NCBI GenBank assembly: GCA_964626565.1
Contig: CAZVFX010000026.1
Span: forward strand, 1 to 64,000
Length of the DNA: 64,000 bases
Source: CAZVFX01 sp964626565
GTDB taxonomy: Bacteria > Myxococcota_A > UBA9042 > CAIXZC01
Direction of reading: 5' to 3'
This document shows, piece by piece, positions 7,655 to 16,271 of the stretch (the stretch's first letter is position 1; the number at the start of each line of letters is the position of its first letter). Both the position numbers and the translations under genes were made by a program. The notes beneath the pieces are model-generated. The model saw only the letters and a program-made list of their open reading frames with translations. It made no database searches and had not been told where the DNA came from.

Positions 7655-9010
7655 ATGAGTAACAAGACCCTGTTTACCAACGGGACCATCGTCAGTCCGG
7701 GCGATCCCGACTACGTACTTTGTGACGGCGCCGTCCTTGTGGAAGGAAACCGCATTGCGGAAGTGGGACCGTCTGCGGAATTGAGCAGCAAGCATCCTGA
7801 CGCGGCCGTTATCGACGCGGGCGGAAAAGTTGTAATGCCCGGCATGGTCAACGCACACATGCACCTCTACTCGACCTTTGCCTGCGGTCTGGCCGGGGAG
7901 CCGGCTTTCAATTTCCCCCAGATCCTCAAGAAGCTGTGGTGGAAACTCGACCGGGCGCTGGTCATGGACGACGTCTACTACTCGGCGCTCATCCCGTACC
8001 ACCGGTCGATCTGTGCAGGCACCACGACGGTTATCGACCACCACGCTTCCCCCTGGGCGGTAAAAGGGAGCCTGGATGTACTTGCCGACGCGGCCGGGGA
8101 CGCGGGGATCAGGAGTTGTTTCTGCTACGAGGTATCGGACCGGGACGGAGCCGAGTCGCTGGCCGCGGGGTTGCAGGAAAACGCGGACTTCATCGAGAAG
8201 ACCTCTGCCCCGGATCAGCAGATGCTGAAAGGCCTGTTCGGCCTCCACGCTTCAATGACGATTTCCGAAGATACGTTGAACAAGGCTGCCACCACGGCCG
8301 CTGAGTTGGGTTCGGCAATTCACGTACATGCGGCAGAGGACATTTCCGACCAGGAAGACAGCCTCAAGAAGTACAACAAGAGAGTTGTGCGCCGTTTCTA
8401 CGATGCCGGTGCGCTGAACGAAAAGGCGATCCTGGCCCACTGCATCCACGTGGATTCCGAGGAGCGCGAGCTGTTGAAAGAGACGGGCACCTTTGTCGCG
8501 CACAATCCCCAGTCCAACATGAACAACGCAGTTGGTGCGGCCGACGTCCTGGGACTCCTGGAGATGGGGGTCAACGTGGGCCTGGGCACCGACGGCATGA
8601 CTGCAAACATGATGGAAGAGGCTCGCATCGCCATGCTCAAACACCGGCTCGTCAAGGCCGACCCTACCGTGGCCTTTGGAGAGGCGGTGGACATGCTGGT
8701 GCGCAATAATGCGAAATATGCCTCCGCTTTGTTCGGCGTCAAGGTGGGGGTCATCGAACCGGGTGCGGCCGCGGACATCATCGTGGTCGAGCACTATCCG
8801 TTCACTCCCATTTCGGTGGACAACTGGTACGGCCATTTCCTGTTTGGCGCCCAGCCTTCCCGGGTGACCCACACCATGGCCGACGGGCGACTGCTCATGG
8901 ACGATGGGAAGGTGATGTCCCTCGATTTGCAGCGCATCGCGAGCGATGCCCGGAAGCTGTCCCCTTCCACCTGGGAGAGGTTCGGGGGCATGGAGGAGCA
9001 TCAGGATTAA
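7655..9010 (+). CDS. ssnA: SsnA-type amidohydrolase
   Basis: The 451-residue protein is a metal-dependent amidohydrolase of the SsnA group. It has the metal-binding HMH (residues 68-70), the SsnA-specific stretch around KKLWWKLDR, and VIDHHASPWAV and CYEVSDRDG. The later metal ligands are in HVHAAED and HCIHVD, and the Asp in GLGTDGM. SsnA is described as a putative aminohydrolase/chlorohydrolase linked in several genomes to selenium-dependent or purine hydroxylases; its real substrate is not established. No such partners are visible here. The ATG is preceded by GAGGAG at good spacing. It lies 31 nt downstream of the lipoprotein gene and may be cotranscribed with it. Confidence 0.85.
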   Translation: MSNKTLFTNGTIVSPGDPDYVLCDGAVLVEGNRIAEVGPSAELSSKHPDAAVIDAGGKVVMPGMVNAHMHLYSTFACGLAGEPAFNFPQILKKLWWKLDRALVMDDVYYSALIPYHRSICAGTTTVIDHHASPWAVKGSLDVLADAAGDAGIRSCFCYEVSDRDGAESLAAGLQENADFIEKTSAPDQQMLKGLFGLHASMTISEDTLNKAATTAAELGSAIHVHAAEDISDQEDSLKKYNKRVVRRFYDAGALNEKAILAHCIHVDSEERELLKETGTFVAHNPQSNMNNAVGAADVLGLLEMGVNVGLGTDGMTANMMEEARIAMLKHRLVKADPTVAFGEAVDMLVRNNAKYASALFGVKVGVIEPGAAADIIVVEHYPFTPISVDNWYGHFLFGAQPSRVTHTMADGRLLMDDGKVMSLDLQRIASDARKLSPSTWERFGGMEEHQD

Positions 9011-9046
9011 GAATGGCAGGCTTGGGCCTGGGGCTTGGGGCTTGAG

Positions 9047-10018
9047 GTGAAAGATAGGCTGGAGAAACTGTTGAAAGGTGGTCTGGTACCGGCGCTGACG
9101 CTGGTGCTGCTGGCGAGTTGTGCCCAGGCTCCTTCCGCAGGAGGGGAAAGCGAGGGGGCGGCTCCTGCCGCGTCGCAGGCGGCGGAGATGCCGGAGCCGG
9201 TTGCCCCGGAGTGCACTGTGGGCGAGGTGGTGCCCGAGGTGATCAGGTTCGGGGTGACCCCCTACTTCGGCTATTCCGTCATCGAAGAACAGTTCGAGCC
9301 CATCGTTGAGTACCTTGCCGAAAAAACCGGGCATCCATTCAAGCTGGTCCGGGCGGAGAGCTATGCTCGCCTCATCGAGATGGTGGAGAACGACGAGGTT
9401 GACATCTTCTCCATGTCGCCCCTTTCCTACGTCCGTACCAAGCGGCGGATTCCGTGCCTGCAGTTGATGCTCTCGCAGTTTGCCGGAGGGTCGGTGTACT
9501 ACCGTGGCTATATCGTGGTGAGGGGCGAGTCGCCCTACGAGTCGCTGGAGGATCTCAAGGGCACACCCATCGCGATGCTGCATGAAAACTCCACGTCCGG
9601 CTACCTCTTTCCCCGCGCGTACATGTTGGAGCGGGGCATCGACGTAGACCGGGATTTCAAGGTGGTGACGGCAGCCAACCATACCGAGGCAATAAAGCTA
9701 CTGGTTGAGGATAAGACGGTGGAGGCGGCCGCGACCTTTTCCGCGGTGTTTCAGCCTCTGCGCGAGCGAGGCATCGACGCGGGCAACGTAAGAGTGCTGG
9801 CCATCACCGGCCGTATTCCCCACGATGCGGTGTGTGCCCAGCCCCACCTTGCCCGCCGATTGGTGGTGGATGTCGCACGCCACCTGTACCGGCTCAATTC
9901 CACGACGACGGAGGGCCGCAGGATCATTCGAAACCTCATCGACTTGAACGGCTGGCTGTTCACCAGGGACTCCATGTACGACCCGGTAAGGGCCGCACTG
10001 AAGCGGTTGGGACAATGA
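9047..10018 (+). CDS. PhnD-like periplasmic solute-binding lipoprotein
   Basis: I choose GTG at 9047 because it places a compact signal (KGGLVPALTLVLLASC) at the N-terminus; a TTG at 9035 is possible. The Cys at residue 25 is the lipid site, followed by a Gly/Ser/Ala-rich linker. The domain starts IRFGVTPYFGYSVIEEQFEP and continues through EYLAEKTGHPF and DIFSMSPLSYV. This is the pattern of PhnD-family phosphate/phosphite/phosphonate binding proteins. No ABC permease or ATPase of the Phn type is nearby. The stop overlaps the next start (ATGA at 10015-10018), coupling it to a membrane diguanylate cyclase, so a sensory rather than transport role is likely. Confidence 0.85.
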   Translation: MKDRLEKLLKGGLVPALTLVLLASCAQAPSAGGESEGAAPAASQAAEMPEPVAPECTVGEVVPEVIRFGVTPYFGYSVIEEQFEPIVEYLAEKTGHPFKLVRAESYARLIEMVENDEVDIFSMSPLSYVRTKRRIPCLQLMLSQFAGGSVYYRGYIVVRGESPYESLEDLKGTPIAMLHENSTSGYLFPRAYMLERGIDVDRDFKVVTAANHTEAIKLLVEDKTVEAAATFSAVFQPLRERGIDAGNVRVLAITGRIPHDAVCAQPHLARRLVVDVARHLYRLNSTTTEGRRIIRNLIDLNGWLFTRDSMYDPVRAALKRLGQ

Positions 10019-11403
10019 AGACACGCCTGAAAGTACTGATTGCCGGGGTCGGCATGGTTGTCCTGGCCATGGGGATCATGGGCGTTTTCATGATGACCGG
10101 ACAGCGCGAGCAGCACGAGCGCGAAGTCGAGAATAATGCGCGGGTTTTGCTGGCGGCCATCTCCGTCCCCTGTGTCCGGGCGCTCTCTTCCAACCGCATC
10201 GAGGAGTTGGACCGGGTGATCGAGGAGTTCGCCGAGGGAATGGTGGAGAGTGCGGACGTGGAGTCGGTGGCGGTGCTGGACAACCAACTCCGGGTGGTGG
10301 GGCATACCGACAAGGACCTGTACGGCCGCCGGGCGGACGACGAGTTTTCCGTCCTCGCCTCCTCCCAACCGGAGGCGCTCATCAAGGTGGATGGAAAGGG
10401 CAAAACACGGGTGATGCTGGTCTCCAAACCGTTGGCCGCCGCAATCCACGGACTCCCGGGCATCAGGTGGGGCACCCTGGTGGTGCGCATCGGGCTGTCC
10501 CGAGCCGACCGCGAAATCCGACGATCCCTGCTGGTGGGGCTGGAAAGCGTGGGGCTCTTCGCAATCATTACCGCGCTGTTGCTATTCTTCGTTCTGGAAC
10601 GGCTGTTCCTGCGGCCCATCGCCCGCCTGTCGGAGGCTGCCGAGTCGATCAGAGGCGGAGACCTCACGGCCAGGAGTGGCATCGAAGGGAAGGGAGAGCT
10701 GGGCGAGTTGGGCGCCACATTCGACGGCATGGCTGACGAGCTGAAGAAGCACACTGACCACTTGCAGAAGCTGGTCTATGAGCGCACCGAAAAGCTCAAC
10801 CGCACCAATCAGGAACTGGTGCGCACCGCGGGGCAGTTGAGGCTGGCCAATGAATCACTGGAGGAACTTGCCCGCACCGACCCGCTCACCGGATTGAGCA
10901 ATCGCAGGCACCTCACCGAGACCCTCGGGTTCCACTTTGCCCTGGCCAGGCGGGGCGGTCGGCCCATCTCATTTGCCATGCTTGACGTCGACTTTTTCAA
11001 GCACTACAACGACACCAACGGTCACCCTGCCGGGGACGAGGTGCTGAAATCCCTGTCGGATCTGCTCCAGCAGAGGGTCCGGAAGACCGACATCGCGTGC
11101 CGATACGGTGGTGAAGAATTCGCGATCATGTTCCCGGATACGGATCGGGAACAGGCCTTCGCAGTCGCCGAGGAGGTACGACAGCTAGTGGAGGAGCACG
11201 CCTTCCCGTTGGAGGAGAAGCAGCCCGATGGCCGGCTCACGGTGAGCATCGGCGTGGCGGCAATTGACAAGGGAATGGCGAAGTTCGGCGATCTTATCAC
11301 CCGCGCCGATGAGGCCTTGTACGAGGCCAAGGCCAAGGGACGGAATCGAACGATTATGGCTGATGAAGACGACAAAACAAGTGACGAGGTATACGATGAC
11401 TGA
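10015..11403 (+). CDS. Membrane diguanylate cyclase (periplasmic sensor-HAMP-GGDEF)
   Basis: The 462-residue protein has TM1 at about residues 6-28, a periplasmic sensor region at 29-170, TM2 at about 172-198, a HAMP domain at about 199-250, a coiled-coil linker and a GGDEF domain from about 288. The active-site motif is GGEEF (365-369), with an intact inhibitory site RxxD (RKTD, 356-359) five residues upstream. It should therefore make c-di-GMP with product inhibition. The start ATG overlaps the stop of the upstream binding lipoprotein, which probably presents ligand to the periplasmic domain. The 3' end overlaps the mutase start by 8 nt, so the whole run is one operon. Confidence 0.92.
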   Translation: MKTRLKVLIAGVGMVVLAMGIMGVFMMTGQREQHEREVENNARVLLAAISVPCVRALSSNRIEELDRVIEEFAEGMVESADVESVAVLDNQLRVVGHTDKDLYGRRADDEFSVLASSQPEALIKVDGKGKTRVMLVSKPLAAAIHGLPGIRWGTLVVRIGLSRADREIRRSLLVGLESVGLFAIITALLLFFVLERLFLRPIARLSEAAESIRGGDLTARSGIEGKGELGELGATFDGMADELKKHTDHLQKLVYERTEKLNRTNQELVRTAGQLRLANESLEELARTDPLTGLSNRRHLTETLGFHFALARRGGRPISFAMLDVDFFKHYNDTNGHPAGDEVLKSLSDLLQQRVRKTDIACRYGGEEFAIMFPDTDREQAFAVAEEVRQLVEEHAFPLEEKQPDGRLTVSIGVAAIDKGMAKFGDLITRADEALYEAKAKGRNRTIMADEDDKTSDEVYDD

Positions 11404-13060
11404 CGACAAAAAAACGACGGACGGCTTTCGCCAGTGGAAAGAGAAGGTCCTGGACCCTGCCGAAGCGCGGTTCAAGCCCCGCAAAGAGCAGTTCACCCGC
11501 TCGGACGGCGCTCAGATCGATTCGCTTTACATGCCTGACGAATCGTTTGACTACGAGGACAAGCTGGGGTTCCCGGGACAGTTTCCCTTCACCCGCGGCG
11601 TCCAGCCTAACATGTACCGCGGCCGCATGTGGACCATGCGTCAGTATGCCGGCTTTGCCACCGCGGAGGAATCCAACGTCCGGTATCGTTACCTTCTGGA
11701 CCAGGGACAAACTGGACTCTCGGTCGCCTTCGACCTTCCCACTCAGATGGGCTACGACTCGGACCACCCGCTCTCCCGGGGGGAGGTGGGTAAGGTAGGG
11801 GTAGCCATCGATACGCTGGAGGATATGCGGGTGCTCTTCAGTCAGATCCCGCTGGACAAGGTTTCCACCTCCATGACCATCAACTCCACCGCGGCCATTC
11901 TGCTCGCCATGTACATCGCGGTGGCCGAGGAAAACGAGGTGGCTCGGGACAAGTTGCGGGGGACCATTCAGAACGACGTACTCAAAGAGTACATTGCCCG
12001 GGGTACCTACATCTATCCGCCGGGGCCATCGCTGAAACTGATCACCGACATCTTCGACTTCTGCTCGAAAGAGGTGCCAAAGTGGAACACCATCTCCATT
12101 TCCGGCTACCACATCAGGGAGGCGGGCTCCGACTCGGTCCAGGAAGTCGCATTTACCCTGGCCGACGGTATCACCTACGTGGATGCGGCCATTAAGACCG
12201 GGCTCGACGTTGACGCATTCGCGGGACGGCTGGCCTTCTTCTTCGGCGTGGCCAACAACTTCCTCGAGGAGATCGCCAAGTTCCGGGCCGCACGCCGCGT
12301 ATGGGCCAAGATCATGCGCGACCGTTTCGAGGCCAAATCCAAGAAGAGCATGCTGCTGAGGTTCCACACTCAGACCGCTGGCTACACCCTCACTGCGCAG
12401 CAGCCGATGAACAACGTAGTCCGGGTCACTCTGCAGGCTCTGGCCGCGGTGTTGGGCGGTACTCAGTCGCTGCACACCAACAGCTACGATGAGGCGCTGT
12501 CGCTTCCCACCGAGGAAGCGGTGACCGTGGCGCTGAGAACCCAGCAGATCGTCGGTTTTGAAAGCTCGGTGTCCGACTTCGTGGATCCGCTGGGCGGGTC
12601 GTACGCGTTGGAAGAGATGACCGACCACATCGAACGGGAAGCGCTGGCTCTTATCGACCGCATCGACAAGATGGGCGGTATGCTGAGAGCCATCGAGTCG
12701 GGATTCGTGAAACGGCAAATCTCCGACACTTCGTACCGCTACCAGCGGTCGGTTGAAGACGCAGACACCGTGGTCGTGGGGGTGAACAAGTTCAAGACCG
12801 GCGACGTGACTCCCACCGATATCCTGCGGGTCGACCCTGCAGTGGAAGAGAAACAAAGACGCAGTCTGGCTGAAGTCAAGGCGACCCGGGACAGCGCGGC
12901 GGTTGACGCTGCCTTGACCAAAGTCACCGAGGCGGCCCGGTCGGGCGAAAACCTGGTGCCCTTCATTCTTCAGGCGGTACGCTCCATGGCCACCCTGGGC
13001 GAAATCTCCGCGGCCATGGAAAAGGAGTTTGGCCGGTTCGAAGAGATCATCGAGATCTGA
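11396..13060 (+). CDS. Methylmalonyl-CoA mutase large (catalytic) subunit
   Basis: The 554-residue protein is an acyl-CoA mutase alpha domain: MWTMRQYAGFATAEESN, GLSVAFDLPTQMGYDSDHP, GTIQNDVLKEYIARGTYI, SISGYHIREAG and GGTQSLHTNSYDEAL are all family signatures. The Tyr in NMYRGRMW and the Arg in IARGTYI match residues conserved in methylmalonyl-CoA mutases and replaced in isobutyryl-CoA mutases, favouring the methylmalonyl assignment. No B12-binding domain is attached, as in two-subunit mutases, and no small subunit is present in the window. The start MTDDKK at 11396 is chosen over an upstream in-frame extension lying inside the cyclase gene. It catalyses succinyl-CoA/methylmalonyl-CoA interconversion. 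Confidence 0.9.
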   Translation: MTDDKKTTDGFRQWKEKVLDPAEARFKPRKEQFTRSDGAQIDSLYMPDESFDYEDKLGFPGQFPFTRGVQPNMYRGRMWTMRQYAGFATAEESNVRYRYLLDQGQTGLSVAFDLPTQMGYDSDHPLSRGEVGKVGVAIDTLEDMRVLFSQIPLDKVSTSMTINSTAAILLAMYIAVAEENEVARDKLRGTIQNDVLKEYIARGTYIYPPGPSLKLITDIFDFCSKEVPKWNTISISGYHIREAGSDSVQEVAFTLADGITYVDAAIKTGLDVDAFAGRLAFFFGVANNFLEEIAKFRAARRVWAKIMRDRFEAKSKKSMLLRFHTQTAGYTLTAQQPMNNVVRVTLQALAAVLGGTQSLHTNSYDEALSLPTEEAVTVALRTQQIVGFESSVSDFVDPLGGSYALEEMTDHIEREALALIDRIDKMGGMLRAIESGFVKRQISDTSYRYQRSVEDADTVVVGVNKFKTGDVTPTDILRVDPAVEEKQRRSLAEVKATRDSAAVDAALTKVTEAARSGENLVPFILQAVRSMATLGEISAAMEKEFGRFEEIIEI

Positions 13061-13797
13061 TGACCGGGATCCGCCTTTCCGACATCTCTCTTCGCTACGG
13101 ACGAAAACAGGTGCTGGACCGCGTCTCGCTTAGCTTCGACCCGGGAGACATCGTCGGGCTGTTAGGGCCTGGAGGCGGCGGTAAGACACAGCTCATCAAG
13201 GTGATAACCACCCTCAAGCAACCCCGCCGGGGAAAGGTGGAGATGTTTGGAGTGCGCATGCACTGGGCCAATCGGACTGCGCTGAAAAGCGCGCGCCGCA
13301 GAGTGGGGCTGCAGTTCCAGAACTTCGCCCTGTTCGACTCCATGACCGTATTCGACAACGTGGCCTTTTCCCTGCGTCATGGAGAGAAGATGGCGGAAGA
13401 GGGCATTCGCAACGCAGTCCATCGCACCCTGGAACTGGTGGGTCTCGGGGACGCGGAAGAGTCCTTCCCCGTGGAGTTGTCCGGCGGAATGCGCCGACGG
13501 GTAGCCATCGCCCGGGTTATGGCGGCTCGTCCGGACCTGGCGGTATTCGACGACCCCGTGGCAGGATTGGACCCCATCAACTCCGCCAAGATCATGGTTC
13601 TGCTTAAGGATTTCGCAGGGGAAACCGGTTGCGTCACCGTAATCGCTACCCATGATTTGGAGCGGCTGCTGCCCATCTGCACACGGGCGGTGGCGATATT
13701 TGAAGGAAAGGTGCTGTACGATGGCCAGTCCGCCGTCGTAGAAGAGGCCCCGGACGACAGGGTCAGGGACTTCGTGCGAGCCGCCACGCACCATTGA
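13060..13797 (+). CDS. MlaF-like ABC ATPase, non-consensus Walker B (ATPase 1)
   Basis: The 245-residue ATPase has Walker A GPGGGGKT (36-43), Q-loop LQFQ, signature LSGGM (140-144), and H-loop His198. The signature closely resembles MlaF of the Mla lipid-transport system. The Walker B end reads AVFDDP: the catalytic Glu expected at residue 165 is Asp. That change is typical of the degenerate half of heterodimeric ABC transporters. Its start overlaps the mutase stop (TGATG). It is followed by an MlaE-type permease, then a second permease and a second ATPase that has a normal Walker B but an unusual signature. Confidence 0.9.
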   Translation: MTGIRLSDISLRYGRKQVLDRVSLSFDPGDIVGLLGPGGGGKTQLIKVITTLKQPRRGKVEMFGVRMHWANRTALKSARRRVGLQFQNFALFDSMTVFDNVAFSLRHGEKMAEEGIRNAVHRTLELVGLGDAEESFPVELSGGMRRRVAIARVMAARPDLAVFDDPVAGLDPINSAKIMVLLKDFAGETGCVTVIATHDLERLLPICTRAVAIFEGKVLYDGQSAVVEEAPDDRVRDFVRAATHH

Positions 13798-13850
13798 CCG
13801 GTCGACTTTCGAATGTCGAGCCGGAAGGCATGTCATCCAGGGAGAACAAG

Positions 13851-14642
13851 ATGTCCTGGTATAGCCCCATCTCGACGATAGGAAACAAGACCCTGAGTCT
13901 TGTGGAGCGCGTCGGGGCCATGAACATCATGTACTTCGATACTTTGCGCGCCCTGGTGCCGCCCCGTTTCGACCGCAATGAAATGTGGCGTCAACTCCAT
14001 AAGGTCGGGGTGCAGTCCCTCCCACTGGTGAGCCTCACCGCTTTCCTGGTGGGAGTGATCATGGTGATCCAGGGCATCGTGTATGTGAAAAGCACCGGCG
14101 CCACCAGCTTCGTCGGTGCGGCTGCCGGGATCGCAGTGCTGTCCGAACTGGGTCCATCCCTCATCGGCATCATGTTCTCGGGAAGAGTAGGCGCCAACAC
14201 CACCGCAGAGTTGGGCAACATGGTGGTCTCGGAACAGGTAGAGTCCCTGCGCGCACTGGCCATCGACCCGGTGCGCTTCCTGGTGGTCCCGCGTTTCATC
14301 GCCATCGTCGTGAGCCTGGTGATGCTCACCATCGTGGGGGACCTATTCGGCCTCATAGGCGGCGGCGTAACTTGCCACTACCTGTTGGAAATCGACTGGC
14401 GCACGTTCGTGTCAAGCCTGCTGGACACCGGGTTGATGGATGAGTTGATTGTGGGGCTTATCAAGGCAGCCGCGTTCGGAATAGTCATTTCCACCGTCTC
14501 CACCACCTACGGCCTCACCGTGTCCGGCGGTGCCAAGGGAGTGGGGAGGGCGGTGAATGGATGCGTTGTGACCACCGCGCTGGGGATATTCCTCAGCGAC
14601 TACATAATCACCTGGGGGTGGTATCAGTGGATGGAGTGGTAG
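13851..14642 (+). CDS. MlaE-family permease 1
   Basis: From ATG 13851 the protein is 263 residues, with about five membrane segments (for example LVSLTAFLVGVIMVIQGIVY). It carries the MlaE signature region around LSELGPSLIGIMFSGRVGAN, GNMVVSEQVESLRALAIDP and VVPRFIA. MlaE permeases pair with MlaF ATPases to move phospholipids or sterols between membranes. I choose 13851 over a TTG at 13794 and an ATG at 13830 because AGGGAG lies 6 nt before it and the resulting N-terminus fits the family. The stop TAG is immediately followed by a 16-nt repeat that recurs twice more in the window. Confidence 0.88.
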   Translation: MSWYSPISTIGNKTLSLVERVGAMNIMYFDTLRALVPPRFDRNEMWRQLHKVGVQSLPLVSLTAFLVGVIMVIQGIVYVKSTGATSFVGAAAGIAVLSELGPSLIGIMFSGRVGANTTAELGNMVVSEQVESLRALAIDPVRFLVVPRFIAIVVSLVMLTIVGDLFGLIGGGVTCHYLLEIDWRTFVSSLLDTGLMDELIVGLIKAAAFGIVISTVSTTYGLTVSGGAKGVGRAVNGCVVTTALGIFLSDYIITWGWYQWMEW

Positions 14643-14760
14643 AGAGGCAATTATCAATGTTCAATGTTCAATGTTCAATTGGAGGCCACGATTGGTACCG
14701 GGTCGGTTCCTGCCTTGGATTGATAATTGATAATTGGGAATTGGTAATTGACGTAGCTAT
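14643..14760. repeat. AT-rich repeat island between the two permease genes
   Basis: It starts directly after a TAG stop with AGAGGCAATTATCAAT (14643-14658). GTTCAAT is then repeated three times in tandem, and the right side holds ATTGATAATTGATAATTGG-type repeats. The two arms are partly complementary (CAATTATCAA versus TTGATAATTG), so the island can be read as a loose inverted repeat. Its base composition is far from that of the neighbouring genes. No Shine-Dalgarno sequence is present before the next start codon at 14761. Confidence 0.7.
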
Positions 14761-15495
14761 ATGAGCTTGTTATCGAAGATGTTGCAGCAGTTGGCGCTTT
14801 CTTTATGGGCGATTGTGCGCCTGAAAGTCAGCTTCAAGGAAACCGCTGCGCAGTTCTTCGAAGCGGGCAACAAGTCCATCGTATTCGTCACGGTCACCAT
14901 GGGCTTCATCGGCATGATCGGTATCTACCAGACCGCGTCCCAGATGGCGAAAGTCCTTCCCGAATACTCAGCACTCGGCGGCGCGTTCATCCAGTTTATG
15001 GTCCGTGAAATGGGCCCGGCCATGACCGGGCTGCTGCTGGCCGCCAGGGTAGGGACCGGTATTGCCGCGGAGTTGGGCTCCATGAAGGTCACCGACCAGC
15101 TCGACGCCATGAAGCTGTCGTCGGTAGACCCGGTGGAGTTACTGGTCGCTCCACGACTTATCGCCGCGGTCGCGGCGTGCATCTGCCTGGCCACCCTGGG
15201 CACGGTGGTAGCCATTATCACCGGATGTATCGTCGCCTACACCGGCTTTTCCGTCCTGCCCGATACTTTCATGTCGCTGAGATTCGTGCGAGTCCCCGAC
15301 CTGCAAGTGGGGCTGGCCAAGTGCGTAATCTTCGGCCTTACCGTTCCCCTGGTTGCCTGCGCGTGCGGCTTCGACGCCCGGGGCGGATCGGAAGGTGTGG
15401 GTACCGCGACCACCAGGGCGGTGGTATTCGGCTCATTCGGAGTCATTCTCCTCGATGCGATAATCTCCTTCTCATGGGAGGTACTGATGAAATGA
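14761..15495 (+). CDS. MlaE-family permease 2
   Basis: The 244-residue membrane protein has the same family features as permease 1 but is clearly different in sequence: REMGPAMTGLLLAARVGTG, GSMKVTDQLDAMKLSSVDP, LLVAPRLIA. Segments such as SIVFVTVTMGFIGMIGIY and AACICLATLGTVVAIITG span the membrane. It probably pairs with permease 1 in a heterodimeric core. There is no recognisable ribosome-binding site before the ATG, since the AT-rich repeat island abuts it. The stop overlaps the start of ATPase 2 (ATGA, 15492-15495). Confidence 0.87.
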   Translation: MSLLSKMLQQLALSLWAIVRLKVSFKETAAQFFEAGNKSIVFVTVTMGFIGMIGIYQTASQMAKVLPEYSALGGAFIQFMVREMGPAMTGLLLAARVGTGIAAELGSMKVTDQLDAMKLSSVDPVELLVAPRLIAAVAACICLATLGTVVAIITGCIVAYTGFSVLPDTFMSLRFVRVPDLQVGLAKCVIFGLTVPLVACACGFDARGGSEGVGTATTRAVVFGSFGVILLDAIISFSWEVLMK

Positions 15496-16235
15496 TCCGG
15501 GTCGCACAAGTGGAGAATCTGCACAAGTCATTCGGTGACCACAAGGTCCTCACCGGGGTTTCGGCCTACTTCGTTGAGCACCGGTGCACCTTTGTGGCAG
15601 GTCCGTCCGGAACCGGTAAGAGCGTGCTGGTAAGGCACCTGGTGGGCTTGTTGCATCCCGACTCAGGGTCGGTGCACTATCGCGACCAGCGGGTGGACGA
15701 ATTGTCGGAAAGAGAGCTGTTTGACTTGAGGCGGAAGTGCGTCTACGTCTTCCAGCACCCCACTTTGTTCGACTCCATGTCGGTGTTGGAGAACGTCTCC
15801 CTGGTGGTGCGCCATCACTTCGGGGTCCGGAAACGGGAGGCGGACAACATCGCCATGGCTCAACTCAAAGAGTTGGGAGTGGACGGAAGGGCTCGACTCC
15901 AGCCGGGCTCGCTTTCGGCCGGAGAGCAGAAGATGATCTCCCTGGCCCGCGCCCTGGCGCTGAAACCGGAGACCCTCATCCTGGACGAGCCCACCACCGG
16001 GCTCGACCCCTATGCGGCTCGGGAGTTGGACCAACTTGTAGATGGCCTGTCGGGAAAGGGCATGAGCCTTATCATCATCTCTCACGACCTGAGAAGCATG
16101 CGTCGTCTGGCCGACGACGTACTGTTCCTGGTTGGCGGCAAAGTCCGGCTGGCCCTTCCGTCCGAACAGTTCTTCGCCAGCCGCGATCCTGCGGCGTACC
16201 AGTTTGTGAACGGTTTGGTTGAAGGGGTCCTGTAG
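15492..16235 (+). CDS. MlaF-like ABC ATPase, altered signature (ATPase 2)
   Basis: The 247-residue ATPase has a normal Walker A GPSGTGKS (37-44), Q-loop VFQH, a consensus Walker B with catalytic Glu (LILDEP, Glu166), and H-loop His199. Its signature reads LSAGE (141-145) rather than LSGGQ/LSGGM. Combined with ATPase 1, one composite ATP site would be consensus (this Walker B with LSGGM) and one degenerate (Asp Walker B with LSAGE). Start MIRVAQVENLHKSFGD is chosen at the ATGA overlap with permease 2; the longer ORF upstream is out-of-frame read-through of the permease. The stop TAG overlaps the second copy of the 16-nt repeat. Confidence 0.9.
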   Translation: MIRVAQVENLHKSFGDHKVLTGVSAYFVEHRCTFVAGPSGTGKSVLVRHLVGLLHPDSGSVHYRDQRVDELSERELFDLRRKCVYVFQHPTLFDSMSVLENVSLVVRHHFGVRKREADNIAMAQLKELGVDGRARLQPGSLSAGEQKMISLARALALKPETLILDEPTTGLDPYAARELDQLVDGLSGKGMSLIIISHDLRSMRRLADDVLFLVGGKVRLALPSEQFFASRDPAAYQFVNGLVEGVL

Positions 16236-16249
16236 AGGCAATTATCAAT
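16234..16249 (+). repeat. Second copy of the stop-linked 16-nt repeat
   Basis: AGAGGCAATTATCAAT is identical to 14643-14658. Here its first two bases are the last two of the TAG stop codon of ATPase 2. Confidence 0.8.
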
Positions 16250-16271
16250 AGTAAGTCGGCCTTTAAAGCGT

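Noticed and set aside
5257..7689. 810-residue open frame opposite the Lys-rich lipoprotein
   Set aside because: It is a shadow from GC-biased third codon positions, rich in Arg, His and Leu, while the forward frame has a lipobox, promoter and good start site.
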